NCBI GenBank assembly: GCA_963806735.1
Contig: CAWEBE010000069.1
Span: 164,650-228,649 of the forward strand
DNA length: 64,000 nt
Direction of reading: 5' to 3'
Origin: CADEFX01 sp963806735
GTDB taxonomy: Bacteria; Pseudomonadota; Alphaproteobacteria; Rhizobiales; Hyphomicrobiaceae
Made by a program: the position numbers and the translations under genes
The notes under the pieces: model-generated
The model's database searches: none
What the model was told of the DNA's origin: nothing
The model's input: only the letters and a program-made list of their open reading frames with translations
Shown: in pieces, positions 50,466 through 58,691 of the stretch
How positions within the stretch are numbered: the stretch's first letter is position 1
Layout of the letters: every line of letters starts with the position of its first letter

Positions 50466-51299
50466 ATGGCAAATTCCTCCGCGACGGCGCTCGGCCGCAT
50501 CGAGGTCTATGATCCCATCTGGCAGGAGGTACGCCGCGAGGCCGACGAGGTCATGCGCAAGGAGCCCGCGCTCGGCGGCTTCATCTTTGCCACCATCCTC
50601 AACCACCAGCGGCTGGAAGAGGCGATCTGCCACCGGCTAGCCCAGCGTCTCAATCACGCCGATGTCGATGCCGGCCTCATCGGCCAGATCTTTGCCGATG
50701 TGCTCAAGAACCGCCCGGAGATCGGCAAGACCTTCCGTGCCGATCTGGCCGCCGTCTTCGATCGTGACCCAGCCTGCAACCGCTATATCGAGCCGCTCCT
50801 GTATTTCAAAGGCTTCCATGCGCTCGTCACACACCGTTTCGCCCATACGCTCTGGCACGACGGCCGCCGTGACTTCGCCCTCTATCTTCAGAGCCAGTCG
50901 AGCCGCATCTTCGGCGTCGACATTCATCCCGCCGCACGCGTCGGCAGGGGCATCATGCTCGATCACGCCACAGCCATCGTCTTCGGCGAGACCTGCGTTG
51001 TCGGCGACAACTGCTCCATCCTGCACAGCGTGACGTTGGGCGGTAGCGGCAAGGAGAAGGGCGAAAACCGCCACCCCAAGATCGGCGACAATGTCATGAT
51101 CGGTGCCGGCGCCAAGGTGTTGGGAAACATCACCGTCGGCAACTGCAGCCGTATCGCGGCTGGCAGTGTCGTGCTGCACGATGTGCCGCGCGAGACCACT
51201 GTGGCGGGTGTTCCCGCCAAGGTCGTCGGGCCGGCAGGATGCCCCGAGCCGGCGCGCTCCATGGATCAGCGGCTTGGTCCCGAGTGTGGTTGCGGCTGA
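50466..51299 (+). CDS. cysE: Serine O-acetyltransferase CysE
   Basis: A 277-residue enzyme that acetylates serine for cysteine synthesis. The N-terminal helical domain (PIWQEVRREADEVMRKEPAL) precedes a left-handed beta-helix of hexapeptide repeats starting FGVDIHPAARVGRGIMLDHA and continuing ATAIVFGETCVVGDNCSILH. The catalytic His/Asp pair lies in DIHPAA and LDHATA. KEKGENRHPKIGDNVMIGAG is the acetyl-CoA loop. The C-terminal tail ends ECGCG, unlike the isoleucine-ending tail of the E. coli enzyme that binds cysteine synthase. It follows a 182-base spacer with no clear feature and is followed by the DUF3126 gene. Confidence 0.95.
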   Translation: MANSSATALGRIEVYDPIWQEVRREADEVMRKEPALGGFIFATILNHQRLEEAICHRLAQRLNHADVDAGLIGQIFADVLKNRPEIGKTFRADLAAVFDRDPACNRYIEPLLYFKGFHALVTHRFAHTLWHDGRRDFALYLQSQSSRIFGVDIHPAARVGRGIMLDHATAIVFGETCVVGDNCSILHSVTLGGSGKEKGENRHPKIGDNVMIGAGAKVLGNITVGNCSRIAAGSVVLHDVPRETTVAGVPAKVVGPAGCPEPARSMDQRLGPECGCG

Positions 51300-51346
51300 G
51301 GCGCGGAATCATAGCGGCGTGCGAGAATGAGCGGCTGGAGGGACTG

Positions 51347-51581
51347 GTGGCGATCGTCAAAACATTGAGCAAGGAAGAGGTCGTTCGCCTGCAGAACTAT
51401 ATGCGCAAGGTGTTCGGCACAGAAGCGCTGCAGGTGCGCACCCGCGAGCGGGCCAATCGACTCCGCTGAGATCTATTTGCGCGGCGAGTTCCTGGGCGTC
51501 GTGTCGAAAGACACCGAGGACGGGGACATCTGCTACCAGGTCAACATGACCATCCTCGATCTGGACCTTAACGACGCATGA
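51347..51581 (+). pseudogene. DUF3126 family small protein, frameshifted
   Basis: A short alphaproteobacterial gene recognised from two frames. From GTG 51347 (with GGAGGGA before it) the sequence reads VAIVKTLSKEEVVRLQNYMR and then KVFGTEALQVRTRERAN, then hits a stop at 51471. The frame starting at 51459 continues DSAEIYLRGEFLGVVSKDTE and ends in TGA at 51579-51581. Deleting one base near 51458 gives a protein of about 77 residues that matches DUF3126 in length and order (the family reads ...DSAEVYIGEEFIGVL...). Function unknown; the gene is often next to cysE in this order. Either a sequence error or a true frameshift. Confidence 0.72.
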
Positions 51582-51606
51582 TCCGCCGCGCGCTCGGGGT
51601 GTAGCC

Positions 51607-52140
51607 GTGCCCTTGTACGAGCTCGACGGACGCAAGGTTGTCACGCCTGGCGCCGGCCGCTACTGGCTGGCACCCAACGCCAGCGTCATCGGGCAGGTGG
51701 AGCTGGCGGCCGAAGTTAGCATCTGGTTTGGCGCGGTCATTCGCGGCGACAACGAGCCGATCAGGATCGGGGCGCGCACCAGCATTCAGGACAATTGCGT
51801 GCTGCACGTCGACCCCGGCTTTCCCATGACCATCGGCGAGGATTGCACCATCGGTCATCTCGCCATGCTGCATGGCTGCACCATCGGCAACTCGGTGCTG
51901 GTTGGTATCGGTGCCATCGTCCTCAATGGCGCCCGGATCGGCGAGGGCAGCATCATCGGCGCCGGCGCGCTCGTGACCGAGGGCCGCGAGGTGCCACCGG
52001 GCTCGATCGTGCTCGGCTCACCCGGCAAGGTCGTGCGCCCGGCCGCCGATGCCGACCGAGCGCTCATCCAGGAAGGCACGGATTTCTACGTCGCCAACCA
52101 GCGTCGGTTCGCACGAGGCATGAAGCTGCAAAGCGAGTGA
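51607..52140 (+). CDS. Gamma-carbonic anhydrase-like hexapeptide protein
   Basis: A 177-residue left-handed beta-helix protein of the gamma-carbonic anhydrase (YrdA/PaaY-like) family. Three zinc-ligand histidines are in place: His67 in CVLHVDPGFP and His84 and His89 in TIGHLAMLHGCTIG. GAVIRGDNEPIRIGARTSIQ is the conserved entry. The C-terminal helix ANQRRFARGMK is present. GTG 51607 starts the protein. Many bacterial members have weak or no carbonic anhydrase activity and some hydrolyse thioesters. It is 25 bases behind the DUF3126 gene, on the same strand as cysE, and converges on the cysteine peptidase gene. Confidence 0.9.
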   Translation: MPLYELDGRKVVTPGAGRYWLAPNASVIGQVELAAEVSIWFGAVIRGDNEPIRIGARTSIQDNCVLHVDPGFPMTIGEDCTIGHLAMLHGCTIGNSVLVGIGAIVLNGARIGEGSIIGAGALVTEGREVPPGSIVLGSPGKVVRPAADADRALIQEGTDFYVANQRRFARGMKLQSE

Positions 52141-52152
52141 CGGAGGCGATAC

Positions 52153-52797
52153 TCAGCGGGCGCTGCGCACGCCGGAAAGCAGTGCGGGCGAGCGCGCATC
52201 GCGTGCATCCAGCGATACCCAGACCTTGGGGTCGATGTAGGACTGGCGCATGACGAATGCATACGGCACCTTCTGCCAAGTACGGATCTCGTCAGTCTTG
52301 TTGTCGAGAATGAAGTCGCCCTGTGCCGTGCGCACCGTGAGGACCGCATGGCCTTCATTCTTCTCGTCGCGGACAACGGTCATCAGCAGCGCGCCGCTGG
52401 GCCAGCCGCGGGCCATCAACTGGTGCCGCTTGAGCAGCGCGTAGTCCTCGCAGTCGCCTCTGGCGCCCGGTAGTGTCCAATACTCGGTCAGACCGTAGAT
52501 CTCCAGATCGGTAGCGGGTTCGACGGCGCGGTTGATGGACTTGTTGATCTCGGTCAGCTCCTGGAGCCGCGCAGGCGTCGCCTCGAACCGGTCCTCTTCG
52601 AGCGGACCCTGCCGGCATTCATTGGGCTGGCGCTCGCAGAACTTGACGAAGCCGAATGGCGGCAAGGTCGGCCCATAGATGCGCATGAACGGCGACAGGC
52701 GATCCTGCCCTACCGGACGCAGCGCATCGGCACGCACAGACGTCGGCGCCAGCAGCCCCGCAAGGCATACGACAAAAATGATCTGCCTGTTCTTCAT
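52153..52797 (-). CDS. Bacterial transglutaminase-like cysteine peptidase (LapG-like)
   Basis: A 214-residue exported cysteine peptidase of the BTLCP (DUF920) family. A signal peptide of about 23 residues ends TSVRADA. The catalytic Cys lies in ARGDCEDYALLKRHQLMARG, the His in EGHAVLTVRTAQ and the Asp in FILDNKTDEI. LapG, the best-known member, cleaves a surface adhesin under c-di-GMP control; whether this protein does so is not shown, since no LapD or adhesin gene is nearby. ATG 52797 is preferred over one four codons upstream. A PilZ gene follows upstream on the same strand. Confidence 0.88.
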   Translation of the reverse strand: MKNRQIIFVVCLAGLLAPTSVRADALRPVGQDRLSPFMRIYGPTLPPFGFVKFCERQPNECRQGPLEEDRFEATPARLQELTEINKSINRAVEPATDLEIYGLTEYWTLPGARGDCEDYALLKRHQLMARGWPSGALLMTVVRDEKNEGHAVLTVRTAQGDFILDNKTDEIRTWQKVPYAFVMRQSYIDPKVWVSLDARDARSPALLSGVRSAR

Positions 52798-52811
52798 ACT
52801 CGGCCCCAAAA

Positions 52812-52839
52812 CCTATACTCGCACTCTACCAGCCCTCAA
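52812..52839 (-). promoter_or_regulatory. Candidate sigma-70 promoter of the cysteine peptidase gene
   Basis: On the minus strand TTGAGG (52839-52834) and TATAGG (52817-52812) are 16 bases apart, 14 bases before the start codon. The match is moderate and the short leader leaves little room for a ribosome-binding site, so this is only a suggestion. Confidence 0.3.
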
Positions 52840-52970
52840 TTGACCTTCGTTCAAGCTGCATCCGACACTTCGACTAAAACTCTCTGGATCGGCTTAACTA
52901 AGCGTTGACCAGACCGCCTGGTTCCCGCTGTCCTTCTGCGCGCTGGCTTGCACATCCCGTGCCGCATGCC

Positions 52971-53600
52971 TCAACTGAAGTAGCGCCGCAGGGCGGCCGG
53001 GTTCTGGATATCGATGAACTGCACGCCGATGCCGCTCTCGTGGTGGCGAGCAACCCGGGCCCGCAGCTTACCCAACCCGACCTCCTGCCCGATCGGTGGC
53101 CGGGCGTCGGTTCCGAGCAAAGCACCAGAAACGGAAATGTCGAGAACCCGGCACTGGACGCTGACGCCAGCGTCGAGTTGCAGGCTCGTGTAATCGTTGC
53201 GTGCAGCAAGACGATCGTGCCGGCGTGTCTCGGTGGAGCTGACTTCGCCGCGATTGATCATCCACGTGAGCAGGCCGGCAAGCTTCTCCCGCCTGTGCTG
53301 CGTGGACGCGAGGCGGATTGCGAAGCCGCCCTCGAATACCCGCGCGACACTGCCCTCCAGACCGCCGACCTGATCGAAGTAGGCGACGACGCGCTCGCCG
53401 TCCTCGACCTCGACCGGCGACATCAGCGCTGCTCCGCCGACGGAGATGTCGATCAGTTTGCAGGGATATTCCCGCTTGTTGGAGCGCATGAAGCGGCCGA
53501 GCAGCGTGACGCTGATGCGCTTGTGGCGGCGCCGGTCCTGAACCGGGCGTGCAGCAACCCGGCTACCGGCTGTGTGGTGCGGTAACGGCTGCGTGGTCAT
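52971..53600 (-). CDS. Double PilZ-domain protein
   Basis: A 209-residue cytoplasmic protein with two PilZ domains. The first (about residues 22-110) has DRRRHKRISVTLLGRFMRSN and the PilZ second motif LIDISVGGAALMS (D-x-S-x-G-G). The second (about 130-205) has TRRHDRLAARNDYTSLQL and LDISVSGALLGT, with the D-x-S-x-S-G form. An RxxxR element precedes the first domain (RRRHKR), as needed to bind cyclic di-GMP. The second domain's RRHDR is also plausible. ATG 53600 was chosen as the nearest ATG to the first domain. It is separated by 173 bases from the cysteine peptidase gene on the same strand. Confidence 0.85.
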   Translation of the reverse strand: MTTQPLPHHTAGSRVAARPVQDRRRHKRISVTLLGRFMRSNKREYPCKLIDISVGGAALMSPVEVEDGERVVAYFDQVGGLEGSVARVFEGGFAIRLASTQHRREKLAGLLTWMINRGEVSSTETRRHDRLAARNDYTSLQLDAGVSVQCRVLDISVSGALLGTDARPPIGQEVGLGKLRARVARHHESGIGVQFIDIQNPAALRRYFS

Positions 53601-53810
53601 GGACTGCCCCGATAGCCTTTCGGTGGCCCAGCGTGACGAGCATGAGCGGCGCGTGTGAGTCAGTGTCATCGTAAGGCGGATGACGATGCCAAGTATCCAA
53701 AGCCGCCATTAAGGAAGTTCTAATCGGCGGTATCGTTTTGAAACGAATTACGACCGTCCAGGTAGCGTCGCGTCCGACCGTCCAAATGCACTGTTCAGCA
53801 TCTGGATCCT

Positions 53811-54446
53811 CTACTGCTCTGCTCTAGGGATGTTGGCGAGGCCGCCGTCGAAGACGCGAAACTCGCGCTCGTTGGCCTTCACCACGCGTGAGGGCGGCAG
53901 CGTCGGCCGGAACACCGGCGCCATGCGCCCGCGCTCGATCAGCGGATACGGTCGTCCCTCGGGCCAGACGAGCTCGTTGCGCACGAGCGACCCCAGCGAC
54001 ATGGCGCCGTCGCCCAGCCAGGAGGCCGCTCCAATCGGGCTCATGGCGCCGAGAAAACGCGTAACCTGGTCGCGCGCATCAGTCAGGGGCAGCACGATCA
54101 TCTCGCATCGGCCGGTCCGCTCGCCCGTCCGGGTCTCGAACTCGAACAGCCCGACGGCACCGTGCGCTGCTATGGTTTCCAACCGGTCCTCCATGACGAG
54201 CCGGTCGCCAGATGCCACGACATCCAGGAGGTTGTGATTGCGCAGGTCCTGCGCGAACTGATCGCAGATGCGCGTGCCGGCGAGGCGGAAGCAATAGCTG
54301 CTGGCAGCGAGGCGTTCGAGTATGAAGGTCTCGGTTAATATGCCGGTAATACGCGCTGGCTCGATCTCGAAGCGCCTTGGAGCCATTCTGCGGCCGCGGA
54401 CTTCATTCCAGTAGTTGAACAGAATTTGACTGGTACGCTGTCTCAT
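53811..54446 (-). CDS. PAS-domain protein (PAS_5/DUF1388-like)
   Basis: A 211-residue soluble protein with a PAS_5-type sensor fold: RRFEIEPARITGILTETFIL, CFRLAGTRICDQFAQDLRNH and DVVASGDRLVMEDRLETIAA are the characteristic blocks, followed by GRCEMIVLPLTDARDQVTRF. The C-terminal 60 residues are polar and less conserved. Such proteins are frequent in Hyphomicrobiales beside PilZ proteins; no enzyme activity or ligand is known. ATG 54446 follows GGGACG; the frame runs 30 codons further upstream without similarity. The 210-base spacer to the PilZ gene holds a 10-base direct repeat (cgaccgtcca at 53751 and 53775) of unclear meaning. Confidence 0.82.
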   Translation of the reverse strand: MRQRTSQILFNYWNEVRGRRMAPRRFEIEPARITGILTETFILERLAASSYCFRLAGTRICDQFAQDLRNHNLLDVVASGDRLVMEDRLETIAAHGAVGLFEFETRTGERTGRCEMIVLPLTDARDQVTRFLGAMSPIGAASWLGDGAMSLGSLVRNELVWPEGRPYPLIERGRMAPVFRPTLPPSRVVKANEREFRVFDGGLANIPRAEQ

Positions 54447-54679
54447 CACATCGTCCCTGGCGCAGCCGGCCCATTTTCGGCGGCCGAACGCCATGCTGAA
54501 GAAGGTGTAGCCGTGTCCCAAATCGGGACAAACCAACTGATACCGAATGCTGTTCAGGGGTTGGGAGCACCTTCCGTGCCAGCCATCGCATGCCGGTCCC
54601 TGTCGGCGCCCGCACTTGCCGGCGATGGTTTCGCCGTCTATGCGAGACGGGATGGTGATCGGAGCGGCGGGAGATCCGG

Positions 54680-55399
54680 GTGAGGCGGGAGCCGATTTTC
54701 AACGTACCAGCGAGCGTGCTGGTGGCGCTGGGCTTGCTCGCCGGCGCGCATGCGCTGCTATGGCTCCTGCCCGACAAGCAAGCCCTGCGTGCAACGCTCA
54801 TCCTGGCGTTCATACCGGCTCGATATGCAGAATTCGGTGCCGATCTGCCGGGTGGCATTCCGGCCGCCATCGCCTCGTTCTTCACCTATGCATTGGTGCA
54901 TGCTGACCTTGCTCACCTGCTGGTCAACGCAGCCTGGCTGCTGGCTTTCGGCAGTGCCGTCGCCATGCGCATCGGTGGCTTGCGGTTCATGGTTTTCAGT
55001 GCGGTGTGCAGCGCCTGCGGTGCCCTGGCGTTCCTGGTGCTCGAGTGGGGTGCGATGGTACCGGTCGTCGGCGCCTCCGGTGCCGTCTCCGGCTTGATGG
55101 CGGCGGCTTTTCGCTTTCTGTTCACCGTGACGGACGAGCGCACCGCACACGCGCTTCGCCATGCCCCGCGCAGCGTGCCGCTGATGAGCGTGTCAGCCAT
55201 GCTGACCGATCGCCGTGTTCTCATTGTCATTGCCGTCTGGATCTTTATCAACTTCTTTATGGCCGCGGTCGCACCTGCCATCATGGCGACGGGCGGCGGC
55301 ATCGCCTGGCAGGTCCATCTCGGCGGTTTTGCCGCCGGCCTGTTGGGTTTCGGTTTTTTCGATCCAGGGCCGCCGGCCACCGCGCCAACCATTCATTGA
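54680..55399 (+). CDS. Rhomboid family intramembrane serine protease (second copy)
   Basis: A 239-residue rhomboid with about six membrane helices. The catalytic Ser is in VVGASGAVSGLMAAAFRFL (Gly-x-Ser-Gly) and the His in WQVHLGGFAAGLLGFG. YALVHADLAHLLVNAAWLL gives the His/Asn helix. Compared with the copy at 4002 it has a longer loop between helices 4 and 5 (TDERTAHALRHAPRSVPLM). A GTG start at 54680 is used. It lies divergent from the PAS gene and 187 bases upstream of the CBS protein gene; linkage of rhomboid, CBS and patatin genes is frequent in this order. Confidence 0.9.
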   Translation: MRREPIFNVPASVLVALGLLAGAHALLWLLPDKQALRATLILAFIPARYAEFGADLPGGIPAAIASFFTYALVHADLAHLLVNAAWLLAFGSAVAMRIGGLRFMVFSAVCSACGALAFLVLEWGAMVPVVGASGAVSGLMAAAFRFLFTVTDERTAHALRHAPRSVPLMSVSAMLTDRRVLIVIAVWIFINFFMAAVAPAIMATGGGIAWQVHLGGFAAGLLGFGFFDPGPPATAPTIH

Positions 55400-55586
55400 C
55401 CCGTCCGACCTTGCGCTCACCCCCGCTCCTGGGTGAAACTATCGCCTTGAAGGGTCACAAGACCCGGAAAGAGGCCACATCCGCTACGGTGCGGTGGGCC
55501 AGATCACGGCGCGCGCGAGGAGGCCCTCCGGCGCCTCGCCGTCCGTTCGATCTGTCGTCCTCACCTGGCGGAGGGAGGAGACGGTC

Positions 55587-56018
55587 ATGCATGTTGCAGC
55601 GATCCTGAAGGACAAGGGCCGAGCGGTAGAGACAGTGCGGCCTGATACCAAGCTTATGGACGTGGCGCGCAAGCTGGCGGCCAAGCGCATCGGCGCAGTG
55701 GTCATCACCGACCGCCACGGCGAGGTTGCAGGTATAGTTTCGGAGCGCGATATCATTCGCGCCCTGGCCACGGATGGCGCCGAGAGCCTCGAGTGGCCGG
55801 TGGCCGAGATCATGACGCGCGATGTTCTGACGTGCAATGACGGCGATACCATCGATCATCTGATGAGCCAGATGACGGCACGCCGCTTCCGCCACCTACC
55901 GGTCATCAACGACGGAGCCTTGAGCGGCATCGTGTCGATCGGCGATGTGGTCAAGCACCACATCGCGGAGGTCGAGATGGAGGCCTCGGCCATGCGCGAT
56001 TATATCGCCACCGGCTAG
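55587..56018 (+). CDS. Tandem CBS-domain protein
   Basis: A 143-residue protein made of two CBS domains. The first (about 1-65) reads VETVRPDTKLMDVARKLAAK, GAVVITDRHGEVAGIVSERD; the second (about 75-130) reads MTRDVLTCNDGDTIDHLMSQ, RFRHLPVINDGALSGIVSIG. Both carry the usual G-x-x-S/T-x-x-D nucleotide motif (GIVSERD, GIVSIGD). Such stand-alone pairs bind adenine nucleotides and are thought to sense energy state; the partner is unknown. ATG 55587 follows GGAGGGAGGAG. It is followed by a spacer with palindromes and then by the damaged patatin gene on the opposite strand. Confidence 0.92.
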   Translation: MHVAAILKDKGRAVETVRPDTKLMDVARKLAAKRIGAVVITDRHGEVAGIVSERDIIRALATDGAESLEWPVAEIMTRDVLTCNDGDTIDHLMSQMTARRFRHLPVINDGALSGIVSIGDVVKHHIAEVEMEASAMRDYIATG

Positions 56019-56027
56019 AGCGCGATC

Positions 56028-56063
56028 GTCTCACATGGAAGCACTGCCGCTTCCATGTGAGAC
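56028..56063. repeat. Perfect 15-base palindrome (catggaagc family)
   Basis: gtctcacatggaagc (56028-56042) and its exact complement gcttccatgtgagac (56049-56063) enclose six bases. It lies just after the CBS stop codon and may serve as its terminator. A related element is at 57802. Confidence 0.8.
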
Positions 56064-56090
56064 GTAAATCGCACACTAAACTATAAGTGC

Positions 56091-56152
56091 AGAGCAGGAT
56101 TCACGTTCGAGATGGATCGCGGATGCAATTCCATTTGAAACGATCCTGCTCT
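56091..56152. repeat. Inverted repeat with agagcaggat/atcctgctct ends
   Basis: Exact 10-base arms (56091-56100, 56143-56152) flank 42 bases that include a smaller symmetrical stretch. Elements with these arm sequences recur in intergenic regions of Hyphomicrobiales. It lies between the convergent CBS and patatin genes. Confidence 0.7.
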
Positions 56153-56172
56153 AGCGCGGGATCAGACTGGCT

Positions 56173-57152
56173 CTAGTGGAGATGGGCGTAGGCGACGCGC
56201 GTCGTCCTGCGGGCTGAGACCTCGCGACCGAGCTCATCGAGATCGCGTTGGACGGCCGTCATGCCGCGGCTGATCAGCTCGTCGGCGCGGTGGAAATCGA
56301 ACAGCCCCATGTCCAGCCAAGCGCGGGTTGATCATGGCGTCGGGCGGATCGCCGGCAAGGCGCGAGCGCGCGATGCGATCCTGCACGATATTGAATGCAT
56401 CGACCATCACGGTCGAGATGCCGGGGCTCGCTGTCGCCTGTGCCGAAGACCTGACGCTTGCAGCAGACTTCGCATGCCGCTGCCGTTCTTGCCTTGAGCA
56501 TGCCCTTGGGCTCGGGCAGCTCCTCGGCCGTTCCGGCACGGCTTCCAGCGTCGGGGACGACGGTGCCGCGCCCGCAGATGTCCGAATTAAGATTGACGGC
56601 GATGACGTAGCGCGCGCCAAGGGCGCGGCAGACGGACACGGGACCGGATTGACGAGCGCGCCGTCGAACAGCCAGCGGCCGTTGATATTCACCGGCCGGA
56701 AGATGCCCGGCAGCGCATAGGAGGCGCGCATCGCGTCGGCGAGCCGGCCGCGCGACAGCCAGATCTCGTGGCCCGCTGCCGATCTCGGTGGCGACGGCGA
56801 TGAAACGCGGGTCGCCAGCTCCTCGATATGGACGCTCGTCGAGATGGCCGCTCGAGACGGTCGCACAAGCTTGCTGGCCGTTGATGAGCGCCGGGTCCGG
56901 CAAGTTGAAATCGAGATAGCCGAAGATGCTGCGGCGGGTCAGATCGCGGGCGAAGCCTTCCAGCTCATCGAGCTGTCCCGCCGCGTGGCAGCCACCGACA
57001 ACGGCGCCGATCGAGGTGCCGGCGACGATGTCCGGCACGATCCCGCCTGCGGGAGGGCCCGCAGGACCCCGATATGGGCCCAGCCGCGCGCGGCGCCGCC
57101 GCCTAGCGCAATGCCGATCTTAGCGTTGGCCAGTCCGTAACCCTTTCGGCAT
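56173..57152 (-). pseudogene. Patatin-like phospholipase with multiple frameshifts
   Basis: The gene can be read only by switching frames. From the ATG at 57152, after one shift, the sequence gives KIGIALGGGAARGWAHIGVL and, after another, PDIVAGTSIGAVVGGCHAAG, which contain the patatin oxyanion GGGxRG-like motif and the nucleophile elbow G-T-S-I-G. LADAMRASYALPGIFRPVNI and WLFDGALVNPVP (the D-G catalytic dyad partner) come from a second frame, RYVIAVNLNSDI from the first again, and the tail ends AYAHLH at TAG 56173. At least five or six shifts are needed. The order and total length (about 325 residues) are normal for RssA-like patatins. Real decay or poor sequence cannot be told apart here. 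Confidence 0.72.
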
Positions 57153-57319
57153 ATGTCTGCCGACCTGCTGTTCGCTCGTTGTCGTGCAAGCGACGGCCGG
57201 TCGTTACGAGTTGAACGAATTCTACCGCCCCTGGGATTAACGTTGCGCTACCTATGAATATAGGGGCGATGGCCCTGCAACTCGTTGCAAGTCTCTCGAT
57301 ATCGTGAACCTGCGACCTA

Positions 57320-57773
57320 TCATGGCGTCAGGTCGCGCGTCGGGTTGTCCGCCGCTTCCAACCTTGTCTGCGCGCCGGGTTCTTGTCCCAGGGGCACACG
57401 GCGGTAGAAGCAGGACCATGCGCCTGTATGGCAGGCTTGGCGGCACCGCCCATGCGACCCGCAACCAGACAGCATCCTGGTCGCAGTCGGTCCGCAGCTC
57501 GACCACGATCATCACGTTTCCACTTTCTTCACCTTTGCGCCACAGGCGTGCCCGCGATCGGCTGAAGAAGTGGCGCTTCGCCCGTCTCGATGGTCCGCGC
57601 CAGCGCCTCGGCGTTCATCCACGCGAACATCAGCGACTTCACCGCTCTCGGCATCGCTGGCAACGGCCGGCAACAGGCCGGCAGCGTCGAACTTGGGCGT
57701 GAAGCTTCAGCCCGCTCTCGATATCCTGCGATGATCCACGGCCGGCGAAAGGTGAAGATGCGTCATCGGGCAT
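57320..57773 (-). pseudogene. hisI: Phosphoribosyl-AMP cyclohydrolase HisI with multiple frameshifts
   Basis: The third-to-last part of histidine synthesis, recognised across frames. From ATG 57773 the start reads MPDDASSPFAGRGSSQDIES, then, after a shift, KFDAAGLLPAV, then LMFAWMNAEALARTIETGEA, HFFSRSRARLWRKGEESGNV and VVELRTDCDQDAVWLRV. The C-terminal zinc motif ACHTGAWSCFYRRV precedes a TGA at 57320-57322. At least four frame changes are needed. Joined, the protein has about 150 residues, the normal size for the single-domain alphaproteobacterial HisI. As histidine synthesis is usually essential in free-living members, sequence error is likely. Confidence 0.75.
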
Positions 57774-57801
57774 GGTCGGAGCTCCGGTGGAGTGCGGTCG
57801 T

Positions 57802-57831
57802 CCACATGGAAGCGCTGCTTCCTCCATGTGG
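57802..57831. repeat. Imperfect palindrome of the catggaagc family
   Basis: ccacatggaagc (57802-57813) pairs with gcttcctccatgtgg (57817-57831) apart from a three-base bulge. The core acatggaagc is shared with the perfect palindrome at 56028. It lies in the 86-base spacer between folE and hisI. Confidence 0.65.
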
Positions 57832-57859
57832 GGCGCGCATCGTACGGCGAACAAAATGC

Positions 57860-58503
57860 CTAACCGCGGCGTGCGGCGTGCACCATCTGCAGGAAGCGAT
57901 CGCGATAGCTCGCGTCCTGCTCGAACACACCCGTGAAGCGGGTGGTAATGGTCGACACGCCAGGCTTGTGGATGCCGCGCGTGGACATGCACTGATGCTC
58001 GGCCTCGATCAGGATGGCGACGCCGCGTGGGTCGAGCGCCCTGCTCGATGGCATCGGCAACCTGGGCCGTGAGCGACTCCTGTGTCTGCAGGCGCTTGGC
58101 AAAGATCTCGACAGTGCGTGCGAGCTTCGACAGCCCCACGACCCGGCGCTGCGGCAGATAGGCGATATGCGCTACGCCTATGAAAGGCGCGATGTGATGC
58201 TCGCAATGGCTCTCGACCCGAATGTCGCGCAGCATGATCATGTCGTCGTAGCCGCCGACGTCCTCGAACGTGCGCGACAGGGCTTCCACCGGATCAGCGC
58301 CGTAGCCCGAAAAATACTCCTCGTATGCCGACGCCACGCGCTTGGGCGTGTCCTGCGAGTCCCTCGCGCTCCGGGTCGTCGCCGGCCCAGGCGAGGAGCG
58401 TGCGCACGGCCTCCTCGGCCTCGGCCCTGGACGGACGTCGCGCGCTGCGGCGCGCACCATCGGGGCGGAGCGGGTTTGGTGTTTTCTTGACAATAGGGTC
58501 CAT
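57860..58503 (-). pseudogene. folE: GTP cyclohydrolase I FolE with two frameshifts
   Basis: First enzyme of folate/pterin synthesis. From ATG 58503 the first frame reads MDPIVKKTPNPLRPDGARRS and EAEEAVRTLLAWAGDDPERE, then a shift near 58360 leads into DTPKRVASAYEEYFSGYGAD. The zinc and catalytic region MLRDIRVESHCEHHIAPFIG and HIAYLPQRRVVGLSKLARTV are intact there. A second shift near 58040 leads to RGVAILIEAEHQCMSTRGIH and the end FLQMVHAARRG at 57860. Joined length is about 213 residues, normal for alphaproteobacteria. Cys and His ligands (C-E-H-H and the later Cys) are all present, so the protein would work if the two indels were corrected. Confidence 0.8.
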
Positions 58504-58691
58504 TGCTAGCCTAGTCCTTACACTCCTGCTCGGCTGCGCGCGGAACGCGTCTGATCCTTGCAATTGGCCGGATTGGAAGCGATATCCTGTAATCGCCCAC
58601 GCCGGCACGCAGGGCCGGCACTCAAAGGAGCTGCGGCTATAATATGTCGGCTCCCCGCGTGCAAGGGAAGGCCGAGCAACAAGACAGTCAG

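Noticed and set aside
53751..53784. Direct repeat cgaccgtcca with a 24-base period as start of a CRISPR or iteron array
   Set aside because: Only two copies of 10 bases exist and there is no cas or rep gene.
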